Below, in pieces: positions 52,871 to 61,662 of a stretch of DNA of 64,000 nucleotides (positions are counted from its first letter, which is position 1; every line of letters begins with the position of its first letter). The notes under the pieces are model-generated. The model was not told the origin of the DNA, ran no database searches, and saw nothing but the letters and a program-made list of their open reading frames with translations. The DNA comes from Cuneatibacter sp. NSJ-177 (GTDB lineage Bacteria > Bacillota > Clostridia > Lachnospirales > Lachnospiraceae). The stretch is taken from NCBI RefSeq assembly GCF_022867805.1, contig NZ_JALIFO010000001.1, positions 1 through 64,000 on the forward strand, in the 5' to 3' direction. Position numbers and translations under genes: made by a program.

Positions 52871-52907
52871 AACCTCAGAACATATGTGGACTTATTCTGA
52901 GGCTCAG
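52865..52907. terminator. Long hairpin between convergent genes
   Basis: CCTGA-aa-CCTCAGAA pairs with TTCTGAGG-c-TCAGG across a 14-nt loop. The left arm includes the YbaK stop codon. No clear T-run on either side, so it is either an imperfect bidirectional terminator or an RNA 3' end protector. Confidence 0.5.
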
Positions 52908-52940
52908 GTGCAAGAAACAAAGCAATATCGATTAGACGTT

Positions 52941-53501
52941 TCATACGCAGGACATTCCGTGTCCAGCGCAGATCCCTCGTTCGTATATTAAATCTGTGAT
53001 CCCATGATAAGTCCGCGTCCCTTTCCATTTCAGCCGGATTTCCCGATCTGCCGTTCCAAACAGACGGATGCCATCCCCCAGAATCGTGGGAATGACCGAG
53101 AGATGATAAGTATCGATCAAATCTTCCCGGATCAGCTGCTGGGCAAGATTTGCGCCGCCGCAGATCCAAATTCCCTCTCCTTCCGATTCCCGCAGCGATT
53201 TTACGAGTTTTGCGGGAGTTTCCTGGGTGAAGATGATATCTTCCGCCGGCGGAATCTTTTTGTGGGTGACGACGTAACTTTGCATTCCCTGATAATACCA
53301 ATGGTCCGGTGAAAGCTCGGTCACAATTTGGTGATAAGTGGTCCAACCCATGATCACCGTGTCAATTTCTTGAATAAAATCGTGATAGCTGACCATATCG
53401 TCGGCATTTGGTTCCTGCCCGGCCAGCCAGCTCACCCCGCCGTTCTTGTCTGCAATATATCCGTCCAGACTTACCGCAATAAACAAGGTTACCTTTCTCA
53501 T
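52941..53501 (-). CDS. Dihydrofolate-reductase-like protein (RibD C-terminal domain family)
   Basis: A 186-residue protein. The N-terminus RKVTLFIAVSLDGYIADKNG is the marker of this family. ETPAKLVKSLRESEGEGIWICGG holds the NADPH-binding Gly pair. These proteins reduce pterin- or flavin-related substrates and are often of unknown role. The start is ATG 53501 after AAGGAG. It is downstream of the MATE gene on the same strand with a gap of 40 nt and may be in one operon. Confidence 0.87.
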   Translation of the reverse strand: MRKVTLFIAVSLDGYIADKNGGVSWLAGQEPNADDMVSYHDFIQEIDTVIMGWTTYHQIVTELSPDHWYYQGMQSYVVTHKKIPPAEDIIFTQETPAKLVKSLRESEGEGIWICGGANLAQQLIREDLIDTYHLSVIPTILGDGIRLFGTADREIRLKWKGTRTYHGITDLIYERGICAGHGMSCV

Positions 53502-53541
53502 GGACATCTCCTTACTCTTTTTATAGATAAACACAGGCTTC

Positions 53542-54924
53542 TCAGGTCACGATCCGATGAACCCAGACGCCTTTTTTTACCAGATAAAATCCCAGCGCCG
53601 ACTTAAAAATATCAATCGCTTGACAGAAAAAGTATACCCAAAAGATGGACAGTCCAGTATAGCGGGAGAGAACGAAGGCAAGCGGTATATTGATCACCCA
53701 GATGCAGAGGCTGTCAAATACAAAGGTGATCAGCGTTTTTCCTCCGGAACGGAGGGTAAAATATGCGGAGTTCATAAAGGCCTGCTGCGGCATGAATAGA
53801 GCAGCGATCCATAAAAAGGAGCGAGCCAGCCGCCGGATCTCGTCAGTAGTGTTGTAAATACGCGGAAACAGCGGAGCTACCACGGCTAAAACCAGGGCGA
53901 GGCCGGTGCTGCAGACTACGGCAAAGAAGATCATCTTTTTATCCGTATCCTTCGCTTCTTCCATTTTCCCGGCCCCCAGCTGCTGTCCGACCAGGATCGA
54001 GATTGCGGTGCCGAGAGCCAGGAAGACTACGTTGAACAGATTGACCAGCGTGGTGGAAATATTCATCCCGGCCACCACATCCAAGCCGCGCAGAGAATAG
54101 CACTGCATCAAAACCGCCATTCCGGCGGACCAGAGTCCTTCGTTGACTAAAAGCGGCATTCCTTTGACAAAGATTTGGCCGGCCAAGCGGCGGGGGATTT
54201 TTAAGGTGCGGTACATTCCCTCCATGTAAGGGTGAAGCGCCTTGTGGGTGTGAGTCCAGCCGAGGACAACGGCGCATTCCACGAACCGCGAGGTCACGGT
54301 GGCAATAGCGGCGCCTGCCACGCCCAAGGCGGGAAAACCGAATTTGCCAAAGATCAGAATATAGTTCAGGCACATGTTGACCAGGACGGCCAAGATGCCT
54401 GCTTTCATGGGCAGGACAGTCTCCCCGGTTTCCCGCAGGGTGCTGGCGTAAATTTGTACCAGGCAGAAAGGGGCCAGTCCGATCAGCATGATTTTCAAGT
54501 ACTGTTTAGCATAAAGAAGAGCGGCTTCAATATTTCCCGCGTCCCCACTTCCATGGAGATAGAGGCAGATCAGCGGTTCCATGGCGAATCCAAAGACGAG
54601 AAGTCCTGCCAGTGTGATCAGGATACCGATCCAGATTTTAAAACGGAATGTGTGCCGGATGCCTTCTTCATTCCCCTGGCCGTAAAATTGGGCGGTGAAA
54701 ATCCCGGCTCCTGAGAGCCCGCCGAAGATACACAGGTTGTAGACAAAGATCAGTTGATTGACAATGGCAACGCCGGACATCTGTTCCGTTCCCACCTGTC
54801 CGACCATGATATTGTCCAAGAGGCTGACGAAATTGGTGATTCCGTTTTGGACCATAATCGGGACGGCTACAAGGAGCACGGTCCGGTAAAAGTGTTTGTT
54901 TCCAATCAGAGAAGATACTTTCAT
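53542..54924 (-). CDS. MATE family efflux transporter
   Basis: A 460-residue protein with about 12 membrane spans in two similar halves. VAVPIMVQNGITNFVSLLDNIMVGQVG opens the first half and the equivalent KGMPLLVNEGLWSAGMAVLMQ opens the second. It exports drugs or metabolites using Na+ or H+. The ATG at 54924 is preceded by AAGGAGAA. A terminator for the upstream small gene lies between them. Confidence 0.93.
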   Translation of the reverse strand: MKVSSLIGNKHFYRTVLLVAVPIMVQNGITNFVSLLDNIMVGQVGTEQMSGVAIVNQLIFVYNLCIFGGLSGAGIFTAQFYGQGNEEGIRHTFRFKIWIGILITLAGLLVFGFAMEPLICLYLHGSGDAGNIEAALLYAKQYLKIMLIGLAPFCLVQIYASTLRETGETVLPMKAGILAVLVNMCLNYILIFGKFGFPALGVAGAAIATVTSRFVECAVVLGWTHTHKALHPYMEGMYRTLKIPRRLAGQIFVKGMPLLVNEGLWSAGMAVLMQCYSLRGLDVVAGMNISTTLVNLFNVVFLALGTAISILVGQQLGAGKMEEAKDTDKKMIFFAVVCSTGLALVLAVVAPLFPRIYNTTDEIRRLARSFLWIAALFMPQQAFMNSAYFTLRSGGKTLITFVFDSLCIWVINIPLAFVLSRYTGLSIFWVYFFCQAIDIFKSALGFYLVKKGVWVHRIVT

Positions 54925-54944
54925 CTTTGGGGTTCTCCTTTTCT

Positions 54945-54980
54945 TAAGAAAGTAAAAGAAACGGACACACAGGGTGTCCG
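54945..54980 (-). terminator. Terminator of the small membrane protein gene
   Basis: On the - strand CGGACAC, a 5-nt loop, GTGTCCG, then TTTCTTTTACTTT. Confidence 0.7.
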
Positions 54981-54997
54981 AACGGCGAGCGATTTTG

Positions 54998-55243
54998 TTA
55001 TTTCTGTTTTGGTGTGTTCGCTATCGGCGGTTCGCTTCCTCCTCCATCCTTCTCTTTGGAATTTTTCCCGCTAACGACTTGAAGGCCGTACAGCAGGATG
55101 GGGACGGCCGCAGTAAATAAAAGGGAAATGGTCAGCAATTGTTTGGCGGCCGGGCTCCCGATCAAAGCCAGGATCAGATCCGTGATATACATACCGGCCA
55201 GAAGAACGATACCGGTCCAGGCCAAAATTCGTTTCTTTTTCAT
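54998..55243 (-). CDS. Small membrane protein, unknown function
   Basis: An 81-residue protein with two predicted membrane spans (ILAWTGIVLLAGMYITDLILAL and LTISLLFTAAVPILLYGLQVV) and a hydrophilic, acidic/glycine-rich tail. It resembles small uncharacterised proteins of Lachnospiraceae. The start is ATG 55243 after CGGAGGA; the ORF can be read from 55264. It has a promoter (55270-55298) and a terminator of its own. Confidence 0.65.
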   Translation of the reverse strand: MKKKRILAWTGIVLLAGMYITDLILALIGSPAAKQLLTISLLFTAAVPILLYGLQVVSGKNSKEKDGGGSEPPIANTPKQK

Positions 55244-55269
55244 GATAATCCTCCGTGTTCTCATTCACC

Positions 55270-55298
55270 ACTATATCGCACATAGGGGAAAAAAGCAA
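55270..55298 (-). promoter_or_regulatory. Promoter of the small membrane protein gene
   Basis: TTGCTT (55298-55293), 17 nt, TATAGT (55275-55270) on the - strand. Confidence 0.6.
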
Positions 55299-55651
55299 GA
55301 AATTTGAACTTGGCATTCTCCTAAGAATTTCAGAAGAATGTTGGCGGATCCGGCGAACCTTTTTCGGCGGAACGGGTGAAAAAATGATTTTGAACAAAAC
55401 AGATGGGCAGGTTTCTATAGGAATTCCGCTCAGCCGGATTTTTGTTCCGGCCGTATGATTAGACGGATGGAAACCTGTATTCGACAGAAAACTTCCCTGG
55501 CGCCGGATACGGAAAAGTTCATTGGTTGGAACCGGACGGAAGACTTTCCAATAGAAGGCAGGGGAGGGAAAATGAAAGCCCCAGAAAGCGGCAGAAGCTC
55601 AGAATCTTTCGTTTTTTCGATAAATTTTGTCCTTTATATAAGAATATATAT

Positions 55652-55679
55652 TTGACTTTTTTTGCCCTTCGTATATAAT
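55652..55679 (+). promoter_or_regulatory. Promoter of nifJ
   Basis: TTGACT (55652-55657), 16 nt, TATAAT (55674-55679). An AT-rich run precedes the -35, as in strongly expressed genes. Confidence 0.72.
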
Positions 55680-55732
55680 GAAATGTGGATAGTTTTTGGT
55701 AGGAACTATATATCACTAGGAGGAATAAACCT

Positions 55733-58700
55733 ATGGCAAGAAAAATGAAAACCATGGATGGCAACAACGCCGCGTCACATGTTTCATACGCATACACTGA
55801 CGTTGCTGCGATCTACCCCATTACTCCCTCTTCTGTAATGGCAGAAGTTGCGGATCAGTGGGCGACCGAAGGGAGAAAAAATATCTTCGGTCAGGAAGTT
55901 AAGATTGTAGAAATGCAGTCGGAAGCAGGCGCGGCCGGAGCTGTTCACGGTTCCCTGTCCGCTGGCGCTCTGACGACGACCTACACGGCGTCCCAGGGCC
56001 TTCTGCTGATGATTCCCAATATGTACAAGATCGCCGGTGAGCAGCTTCCCTGCGTGATCGATGTATCTGCCCGTGCGCTTGCCAGCCATGCCCTGTCGAT
56101 CTTTGGCGATCATTCGGATGTCTATGCCTGCCGTCAGACTGGCTTTGCAATGCTCTGTGAATCCAGCGTGCAGGAGGTTATGGATCTGACCGCAGTGGCT
56201 CACTGCGCCGCGATCAAAGGCCGCGTACCGGTACTGAACTTCTTCGATGGCTTCCGCACCTCCCATGAGCTGCAGAAGATCGAGGTTTGGGACTACGATG
56301 ATTTGGACGAGCTGGTGGACCATGATGCCATCGACGCATTCCGCAAGCACGCTCTGAATCCGGAGCACCCCTGCCAGAGAGGTTCGGCTCAGAACCCGGA
56401 TATCTTCTTCCAGGCCAGAGAGGCATGCAATCCTTACTATGACGCATTCCCGGCCGTAGTGGAAGAGTACATGAATAAAGTAAACGCCAAGATTGGCACG
56501 GATTATAAGCTGTTCAACTATCACGGCGCTCCGGATGCTGAGCACGTGATCATTGCCATGGGTTCTGTATGTGAGACGATTGACGAGACGGTTGAGTACA
56601 TGAACGCGGCCGGAAAGAAAGTCGGCGTGATCAAGGTTCGCCTGTACCGTCCTTTCAGCGCACAGCACCTGATCGATGCGATCCCGGAGACCGTAAAGCA
56701 GATCAGCGTTCTGGACAGAACCAAAGAGCCCGGCTCTCTGGGCGAGCCGCTGTACCTGGATGTTGTAGCCGCTCTGAAGGATTCCAAGTTCCACAATGTG
56801 CCGGTATTCACCGGACGTTACGGCCTGGGCTCCAAGGACACGACTCCCGGACAGATCATTTCCGTATTCAACAACAGCGAGAAGAAGAGATTCACCATCG
56901 GCATCGTGGACGATGTGACGAACCTGTCCCTTCCGATCGGCGAGGATCCGGTTACCACGCCGGCTTCTACGATTTCCTGTAAGTTCTGGGGTCTGGGTGC
57001 GGACGGTACCGTCGGCGCCAACAAGAACTCCATTAAGATCATCGGCGACCATACCGATATGTATGCACAGGCTTACTTTGAGTATGATTCCAAGAAGTCC
57101 GGCGGACTGACGATCTCTCACCTGCGTTTTGGCAAGGATCCGATCAAATCCACCTACTTCATCTCCAAATCCAACTTCACGGCCTGCCACAACCCGTCTT
57201 ATGTCAGCAAGTACGACATGGTTCAGGAAGTGGTGGACGGCGGCAGCTTCCTGCTGAACTGCCCTTGGGATATGGAAGGCCTGGAGAAGCATCTGCCTGG
57301 CCAGATGAAGCGCTACATCGCAGAGCACAACATTAAATTCTATACGATCGACGGCATCAAGCTCGGCAAGGAGATCGGACTGGGCGGAAGAATCAACACG
57401 ATTCTGCAGTCTGCTTTCTTTGTCATTTCCGGCGTGATTCCGAAAGATGATGCGATCAAATACATGAAGGAAGCCGCGACCAAGACCTATGGCAGAAAGG
57501 GCGAGAAGATCGTCAAGATGAACCATGACGCCATCGACGCCGGCGCGACCAACTTTGTAGAGGTTCAGGTTCCGGAGAGCTGGAAGACGGCCGGGGATGT
57601 GGAACTGATCGAGAAGGTGGACGGAGAACGCAAGGATGTCGTAGACTTCGTCAACAACGTTCAGAAGCAGATCAATGCTCACAACGGCCAGAATCTGCCT
57701 GTTTCCGCTTTCACCGAGTACGTGGACGGCTCCACTCCGTCCGGCGCGGCCGCCTATGAAAAGCGCGGTATTGCCGTGGACGTTCCGACCTGGAATCCGA
57801 CCAATTGTATTCAGTGTAATTTCTGCTCCTATGTCTGCCCGCACGCTGTCATCCGTCCGATCGCGCTGACCGACGAGGAAGCGAAGAATGCGCCGGAAGG
57901 CATGAAGCTGGTTCCGATGACCGGTATGCCTGGCTATCAGTTTGCCATGACGGTTTCCGCGATGGATTGTACCGGATGCGGCTCCTGTGCAAACGTATGC
58001 CCTGGCAAGAAGGGCGAGAAGGCTCTGACCATGACTTCTCTGGAAGCCAATGTAAACGAGCAGAAGGTATTCGACTGGGCCCAGAAACTTCCGGAGAAGG
58101 AAGCGGTTGCCGCTAAGTTCAAACCCACCACGGTAAAGGGCAGCCAGTTCAAACAGCCTCTGCTGGAGTACTCCGGAGCCTGCGCAGGCTGCGGCGAGAC
58201 CCCTTATGCGAAGCTGATGACTCAGCTGTTCGGCGACAGAGCATACATTGCCAACGCGACCGGATGCTCCTCGATCTGGGGCAACTCCTCGCCGTCCACT
58301 CCTTACACGGTTGACAAGAAGGGCCATGGCCCGGCTTGGTCCAACTCTCTGTTCGAGGATAACGCGGAGTTTGGTCTTGGCATGCAGCTGGCTCAGTCCA
58401 CGATCCGGAACGGCCTGAAGGACAAACTCACGAAGATCCTGGCCGGCGCCGGCGAGGGCGAAGTGAAGACCGCCATCGAGAATTACCTGGCTACCTATGA
58501 GAACGGCACCGAGAACGCTGCGGCCACCACTGCTTTGATTGCGGCTCTGACGGCCTGCGGCTGTGAGGCGTCGAAGGAAATTCTGAAGGATAAAGAATTC
58601 CTGAGCAAGAAATCCCAGTGGATCCTCGGCGGCGACGGCTGGGCTTATGATATCGGCTTCGGCGGCGTGGACCACGCTCTGGCCAGCGGCCGTGACATCA

Positions 58701-59266
58701 ATATCCTGGTATTCGATACCGAAGTGTACTCCAACACCGGCGGACAGGCTTCCAAGGCGACCAACGTGGGCGCAGTGGCTCAGTTTGCAGCCGGCGGCAA
58801 GGATGTGAAGCAGAAAGACCTGGCGGCGATTGCGATGAGCTACGGTTATGTCTATGTGGCTCAGGTGGCGATGGGCGCAGATTACAATCAGACCATCAAG
58901 GCGTTCGTGGAAGCGGAAAGCTACAACGGACCTTCCCTGATCATTGCCTATGCTCCTTGTATCACTCACGGTATCAAGGCCGGCATGAGCAAGGCTCAGA
59001 CCGAGGAAAAGAACGCGGTTGCAGCCGGATATTGGCACAACTTCCGTTTCGACCCTCGCCGTGCGGACGCAGGCGAGAATCCGTTCCAGCTGGACAGCAA
59101 AGAGCCGACCGGCAGCTATCAGGATTTCCTGAAAGGCGAAGTTCGTTACACTTCCCTGGCGCTGAAGAATCCGGAGAGAGCCGAGAAGCTGTTCGAGCAG
59201 GCGGAGGCCAATGCGAAGGCGAAGTACGAGCATCTGAAAAAACTGGAAGAGGTTTACAGCAAATAA
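55733..59266 (+). CDS. nifJ: Pyruvate:ferredoxin (flavodoxin) oxidoreductase
   Basis: A 1177-residue single-chain enzyme that converts pyruvate and CoA to acetyl-CoA and CO2 and passes electrons to ferredoxin. The N-terminal pyruvate-binding region has AIYPITPSSVMAE. Two 4Fe-4S clusters have ligands in CIQCNFCSYVCP (about residues 690-702) and CTGCGSCANVCP. A third cluster uses CAGCGETPY with a distant Cys. The TPP segment is GDGWAYDIGFGG and SNTGGQASK. It is full length, uses GC-rich codons like a highly expressed gene, and stands alone with its own promoter and terminator. SD AGGAGG precedes the ATG. Confidence 0.97.
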   Translation: MARKMKTMDGNNAASHVSYAYTDVAAIYPITPSSVMAEVADQWATEGRKNIFGQEVKIVEMQSEAGAAGAVHGSLSAGALTTTYTASQGLLLMIPNMYKIAGEQLPCVIDVSARALASHALSIFGDHSDVYACRQTGFAMLCESSVQEVMDLTAVAHCAAIKGRVPVLNFFDGFRTSHELQKIEVWDYDDLDELVDHDAIDAFRKHALNPEHPCQRGSAQNPDIFFQAREACNPYYDAFPAVVEEYMNKVNAKIGTDYKLFNYHGAPDAEHVIIAMGSVCETIDETVEYMNAAGKKVGVIKVRLYRPFSAQHLIDAIPETVKQISVLDRTKEPGSLGEPLYLDVVAALKDSKFHNVPVFTGRYGLGSKDTTPGQIISVFNNSEKKRFTIGIVDDVTNLSLPIGEDPVTTPASTISCKFWGLGADGTVGANKNSIKIIGDHTDMYAQAYFEYDSKKSGGLTISHLRFGKDPIKSTYFISKSNFTACHNPSYVSKYDMVQEVVDGGSFLLNCPWDMEGLEKHLPGQMKRYIAEHNIKFYTIDGIKLGKEIGLGGRINTILQSAFFVISGVIPKDDAIKYMKEAATKTYGRKGEKIVKMNHDAIDAGATNFVEVQVPESWKTAGDVELIEKVDGERKDVVDFVNNVQKQINAHNGQNLPVSAFTEYVDGSTPSGAAAYEKRGIAVDVPTWNPTNCIQCNFCSYVCPHAVIRPIALTDEEAKNAPEGMKLVPMTGMPGYQFAMTVSAMDCTGCGSCANVCPGKKGEKALTMTSLEANVNEQKVFDWAQKLPEKEAVAAKFKPTTVKGSQFKQPLLEYSGACAGCGETPYAKLMTQLFGDRAYIANATGCSSIWGNSSPSTPYTVDKKGHGPAWSNSLFEDNAEFGLGMQLAQSTIRNGLKDKLTKILAGAGEGEVKTAIENYLATYENGTENAAATTALIAALTACGCEASKEILKDKEFLSKKSQWILGGDGWAYDIGFGGVDHALASGRDINILVFDTEVYSNTGGQASKATNVGAVAQFAAGGKDVKQKDLAAIAMSYGYVYVAQVAMGADYNQTIKAFVEAESYNGPSLIIAYAPCITHGIKAGMSKAQTEEKNAVAAGYWHNFRFDPRRADAGENPFQLDSKEPTGSYQDFLKGEVRYTSLALKNPERAEKLFEQAEANAKAKYEHLKKLEEVYSK

Positions 59267-59331
59267 AAGAAATTGCTGAAAAGAGGAGGCAGGGGCGATG
59301 GCGTCTGTCTTCTCTGGGACAGTCAGTGGAT

Positions 59332-59360
59332 AAGGGGCGCACCTTGGTGCGCCCCTTTGC
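59332..59360 (+). terminator. Terminator after nifJ
   Basis: AAGGGGCGCAC paired with GTGCGCCCCTT around a 4-nt loop, then a short T-rich run (TTTGCCGTTT). Confidence 0.75.
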
Positions 59361-59405
59361 CGTTTCGGAAGAACGGCAGGACATATAAAAATGAGGAGGA
59401 TTCAA

Positions 59406-59873
59406 ATGGTATACGAAAACAACGAAGGAGAATATGGAAAATATATTATTCAAAATTTGCAGGACCCCTGTGCGGGAACTCTGGAATTTCAGGAAATGTA
59501 TAAGCGCTTTTCCCACCGGATTTTGTGGATCGACGATAAGGTGTGTCCTGGAGCTTTCCAGATGAACACCGCCTGGTATTACGCGGTTCCGGAGAAAGAT
59601 CCGGTGTTTGAGGAGCATGTCCACGAGTATGATGAGTTGATTGGCTTTTTCGGCAGCGATCCGGAGGATCCTTATGAGCTTCACGCGGAGCTGGAAGTTA
59701 CGATCAACGGGGAGTCCCACCGGATCACCAGGAGCAGCCTGATTTTTTGTCCCGCAGGCATGCCTCATATGCGGATGAGCATCAAGCGGGTGGACCGTCC
59801 GATTTTCCATTTCTCTGTGGTGACCGGTCCGGAATATAAAGGCGGCGCCTATGGAGACGAAGACAAAGCATGA
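59406..59873 (+). CDS. Cupin-like small protein
   Basis: A 155-residue soluble protein with two cupin-like motifs, EEHVHEYDELIGF and FCPAGMPHMRM. The His and Glu residues could bind a metal. The rest has the beta-rich pattern of a single-domain cupin; function is not recognised. The start is ATG 59406 with AGGAGGA upstream; the ATG at 59391 overlaps that site. It overlaps the next gene by 4 nt and probably works with it. Confidence 0.75.
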   Translation: MVYENNEGEYGKYIIQNLQDPCAGTLEFQEMYKRFSHRILWIDDKVCPGAFQMNTAWYYAVPEKDPVFEEHVHEYDELIGFFGSDPEDPYELHAELEVTINGESHRITRSSLIFCPAGMPHMRMSIKRVDRPIFHFSVVTGPEYKGGAYGDEDKA

Positions 59874-60316
59874 GCCGGGAAGACAAGACGGAAGAACTGT
59901 TCCGTCAGGGCTTTGCCTGCGCTCAGTCTGTTTTTACCGCGTTTGCAGACCGGTACGGTTTTGATCCCGCCACTGCGCTGAAGCTTTCCTGCGCGTTGGG
60001 AGGAGGAGTCGGACGGATGAGAGAGATCTGCGGCGCGGTTACCGGCATGGCTCTGGTCTGCGGCTTGGAGAGCGGAAATACGGAACCGGGAAACCAGGAG
60101 GCGAAAGACAGAAATTATACCGAGATGCGAAGACTCGCGGAGCGCTTTGAAGCGGAGGCAGGGAGTCTTCTCTGCCGGGAGCTCTTGGGGCTTCCGGAGG
60201 GAGAGCGCGGGGGAAAACCGGCGGAGCGGAATGAGGCTTACTATGCCGGACGCCCCTGCGTGCAGCTGGTAAGACTGGCGGCTCGGATTTTGGAAGATAC
60301 ATACGGAGATTCGTGA
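59870..60316 (+). CDS. C-GCAxxG-C-C family protein
   Basis: A 148-residue protein of the C_GCAxxG_C_C family, a putative redox or metal-binding group. Conserved cysteines are in QGFACAQSV, LSCALGGGVGRMREICGAVTG, and LLCREL, with another near the end (RPCVQLV). It is coupled with the cupin gene by a 4-nt overlap. The family has no firm function; a role in electron transfer or metal handling is inference. Confidence 0.82.
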   Translation: MSREDKTEELFRQGFACAQSVFTAFADRYGFDPATALKLSCALGGGVGRMREICGAVTGMALVCGLESGNTEPGNQEAKDRNYTEMRRLAERFEAEAGSLLCRELLGLPEGERGGKPAERNEAYYAGRPCVQLVRLAARILEDTYGDS

Positions 60317-60359
60317 AAAGGACGCCAGAGCAGTAGATTTACCCAGGAAAAAGGCGGAT

Positions 60360-60396
60360 GCTACGGAACGTAGCAAAAATCTGCGGTTTGCAAACC
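60360..60396. repeat. Two palindromes upstream of the XRE regulator
   Basis: GCTACG-gaa-CGTAGC (60360-60374) and the perfect 12-bp palindrome GGTTTGCAAACC (60385-60396). They lie just upstream of the predicted -35 of the regulator gene, a position expected for operators. They may be binding sites of the regulator itself. Confidence 0.5.
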
Positions 60397-60404
60397 AAGG
60401 TTGC

Positions 60405-60433
60405 TTGCCGAATGTACGCTGCGTTGCTATTCT
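60405..60433 (+). promoter_or_regulatory. Promoter of the XRE regulator gene
   Basis: TTGCCG (60405-60410), 17 nt, TATTCT (60428-60433), with TGC as extended -10. RNA would start about 24 nt before the ATG at 60464. Confidence 0.6.
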
Positions 60434-60463
60434 GAAACCATCAATCCGTAGGAGGAAATCATT

Positions 60464-61378
60464 ATGTTATCGGAAAAATTAAAAGCTCTTCGCAGACAGA
60501 CCAAGATGTCCCAGGAACAGTTGGCGGAAAAACTGAATGTATCCAGGCAGGCCGTCACAAAGTGGGAGACCGGAGCCGGCGTCCCGGATCTCGACAATCT
60601 CTGCGCGATCTCCGCCCTGTTCCAAATCTCCCTGGACGAACTCCTGGATAATGAGGGAACAGCATCCTCAAAACAGGATTTTTTGTTTGACAGTGTGACC
60701 GAGTATGATATTGACTGTGAGAAAAGTTTTGATGTCAATCTGGCGGGAGCCAGACAGGTTGTATTGGAAGGATATGAAGGGGAAAAAGTTCAGGTTCGCC
60801 TGGCGTCCGACCAGATTCCGGAGATCCGTTCGCTGTGTAAAGTGAAGATCGATGATGTCAAGCAAAGAATCGATATCGATGTGCACCGCACGGAGCCGGT
60901 GACGGAGACCAAGGCAAAGGAAGCCATCTACGTGTTTCTCCGTTTTCCGCAGAAATATACGAAGCGGATCGAACTTGCCGGAAATACGGAGCGGCTGAAC
61001 ATCCGGAATCTCGCAGCGGAAAATATTGAGTTTTCCGGAAAAGCTTCTTTCGTTTTTCTGCAAGGAAATTCCGGCCATCTGGAACTAAACTGCAATGAGG
61101 ATCTGGAAATCCGCTGGGAGAGCTGGAACGGCCGCCTGGATCTCAATCAGATTTCCGCCACGTCAAAACTCTGCGTCCCGGCAGGACTGTTGTTTGCTAC
61201 GAAAAAAAGAGGGATTGCCAACCACATTCTCTTTGAGAGGGACGGAAAGTCCACAGAGGACTTTTCGGTCCAGGGCGGCGAGGCGAGGGAATGCGAAAAT
61301 ATCATTGAGCTGAATGGAATGAAGAGTGAACTGGTCATCTTTTCCAAACCGGCGGAACTTTCGCTTTCCGGGGCTTGA
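60464..61378 (+). CDS. XRE-family transcription regulator with C-terminal DUF4097-like beta domain
   Basis: A 304-residue protein. Residues 1-66 are a Cro/CI helix-turn-helix (MSQEQLAEKLNVSRQAVTKWE). Residues about 85-300 have no membrane span and show repeated short beta strands (LNIRNLAAENIEFSG, LDLNQISATSKLCV), like the DUF4097 putative adhesin fold. The fusion suggests a sensor that reports on something bound to the beta domain. SD AGGAGGAAA precedes the ATG. It probably controls its own promoter through the palindromes upstream. Confidence 0.85.
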   Translation: MLSEKLKALRRQTKMSQEQLAEKLNVSRQAVTKWETGAGVPDLDNLCAISALFQISLDELLDNEGTASSKQDFLFDSVTEYDIDCEKSFDVNLAGARQVVLEGYEGEKVQVRLASDQIPEIRSLCKVKIDDVKQRIDIDVHRTEPVTETKAKEAIYVFLRFPQKYTKRIELAGNTERLNIRNLAAENIEFSGKASFVFLQGNSGHLELNCNEDLEIRWESWNGRLDLNQISATSKLCVPAGLLFATKKRGIANHILFERDGKSTEDFSVQGGEARECENIIELNGMKSELVIFSKPAELSLSGA

Positions 61379-61662
61379 ATAGGAACGCTTCTGTGGGAAG
61401 GAGAATATAAAAATAAGAAGGCGCCGAGACAGCGGGAAAAGCGGTCTTGGCAGGAAAGGGGGAGCGAAGGGGCTGAAAAACCTGCCGGGTGCCCGGCAGG
61501 AGGGAAAGACGAGCACTTTCCGATGGCCCGCGGGACGGAAGACTGGGAAAAGCATTGGGACCATCCGGCGCGGGCAGGAAACGCCATAGAAGAAGGGGAA
61601 AGCGGAATGGAAAAGCTTCCTTGAAATTACGGAGAGGAAACCAGTTGAGAGGAGGAGAATCT
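61379..61662. other. Upstream region of cstA with two hairpins
   Basis: About 285 nt. A 9-bp GC-rich hairpin (CCTGCCGGG at 61481-61489 with CCCGGCAGG at 61492-61500) is followed by a second (GGAAAG...CTTTCC, 61503-61521). Neither has a T-run. No clear promoter was found. They could form a leader RNA controlling the transporter. Confidence 0.4.

Larger units (their letters stand above)
55244..55732. other. Intergenic region upstream of nifJ
   Basis: About 490 nt. It holds the - strand promoter (55270-55298) and the nifJ promoter (55652-55679). A short CCGGA...TCCGG stem lies near 55434-55456 without a T-run. No ORF or RNA gene is recognised between about 55300 and 55650. Confidence 0.5.

Noticed and set aside
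55519-55797. A 92-residue - strand frame with a membrane-like segment upstream of nifJ
   Set aside because: It overlaps the nifJ start and promoter, and no ribosome binding site was found.
55784-59233. A 1149-residue open frame antisense to nifJ
   Set aside because: It mirrors the GC-rich codon use of nifJ, has no ribosome binding site or recognisable domain, and nifJ is certain.
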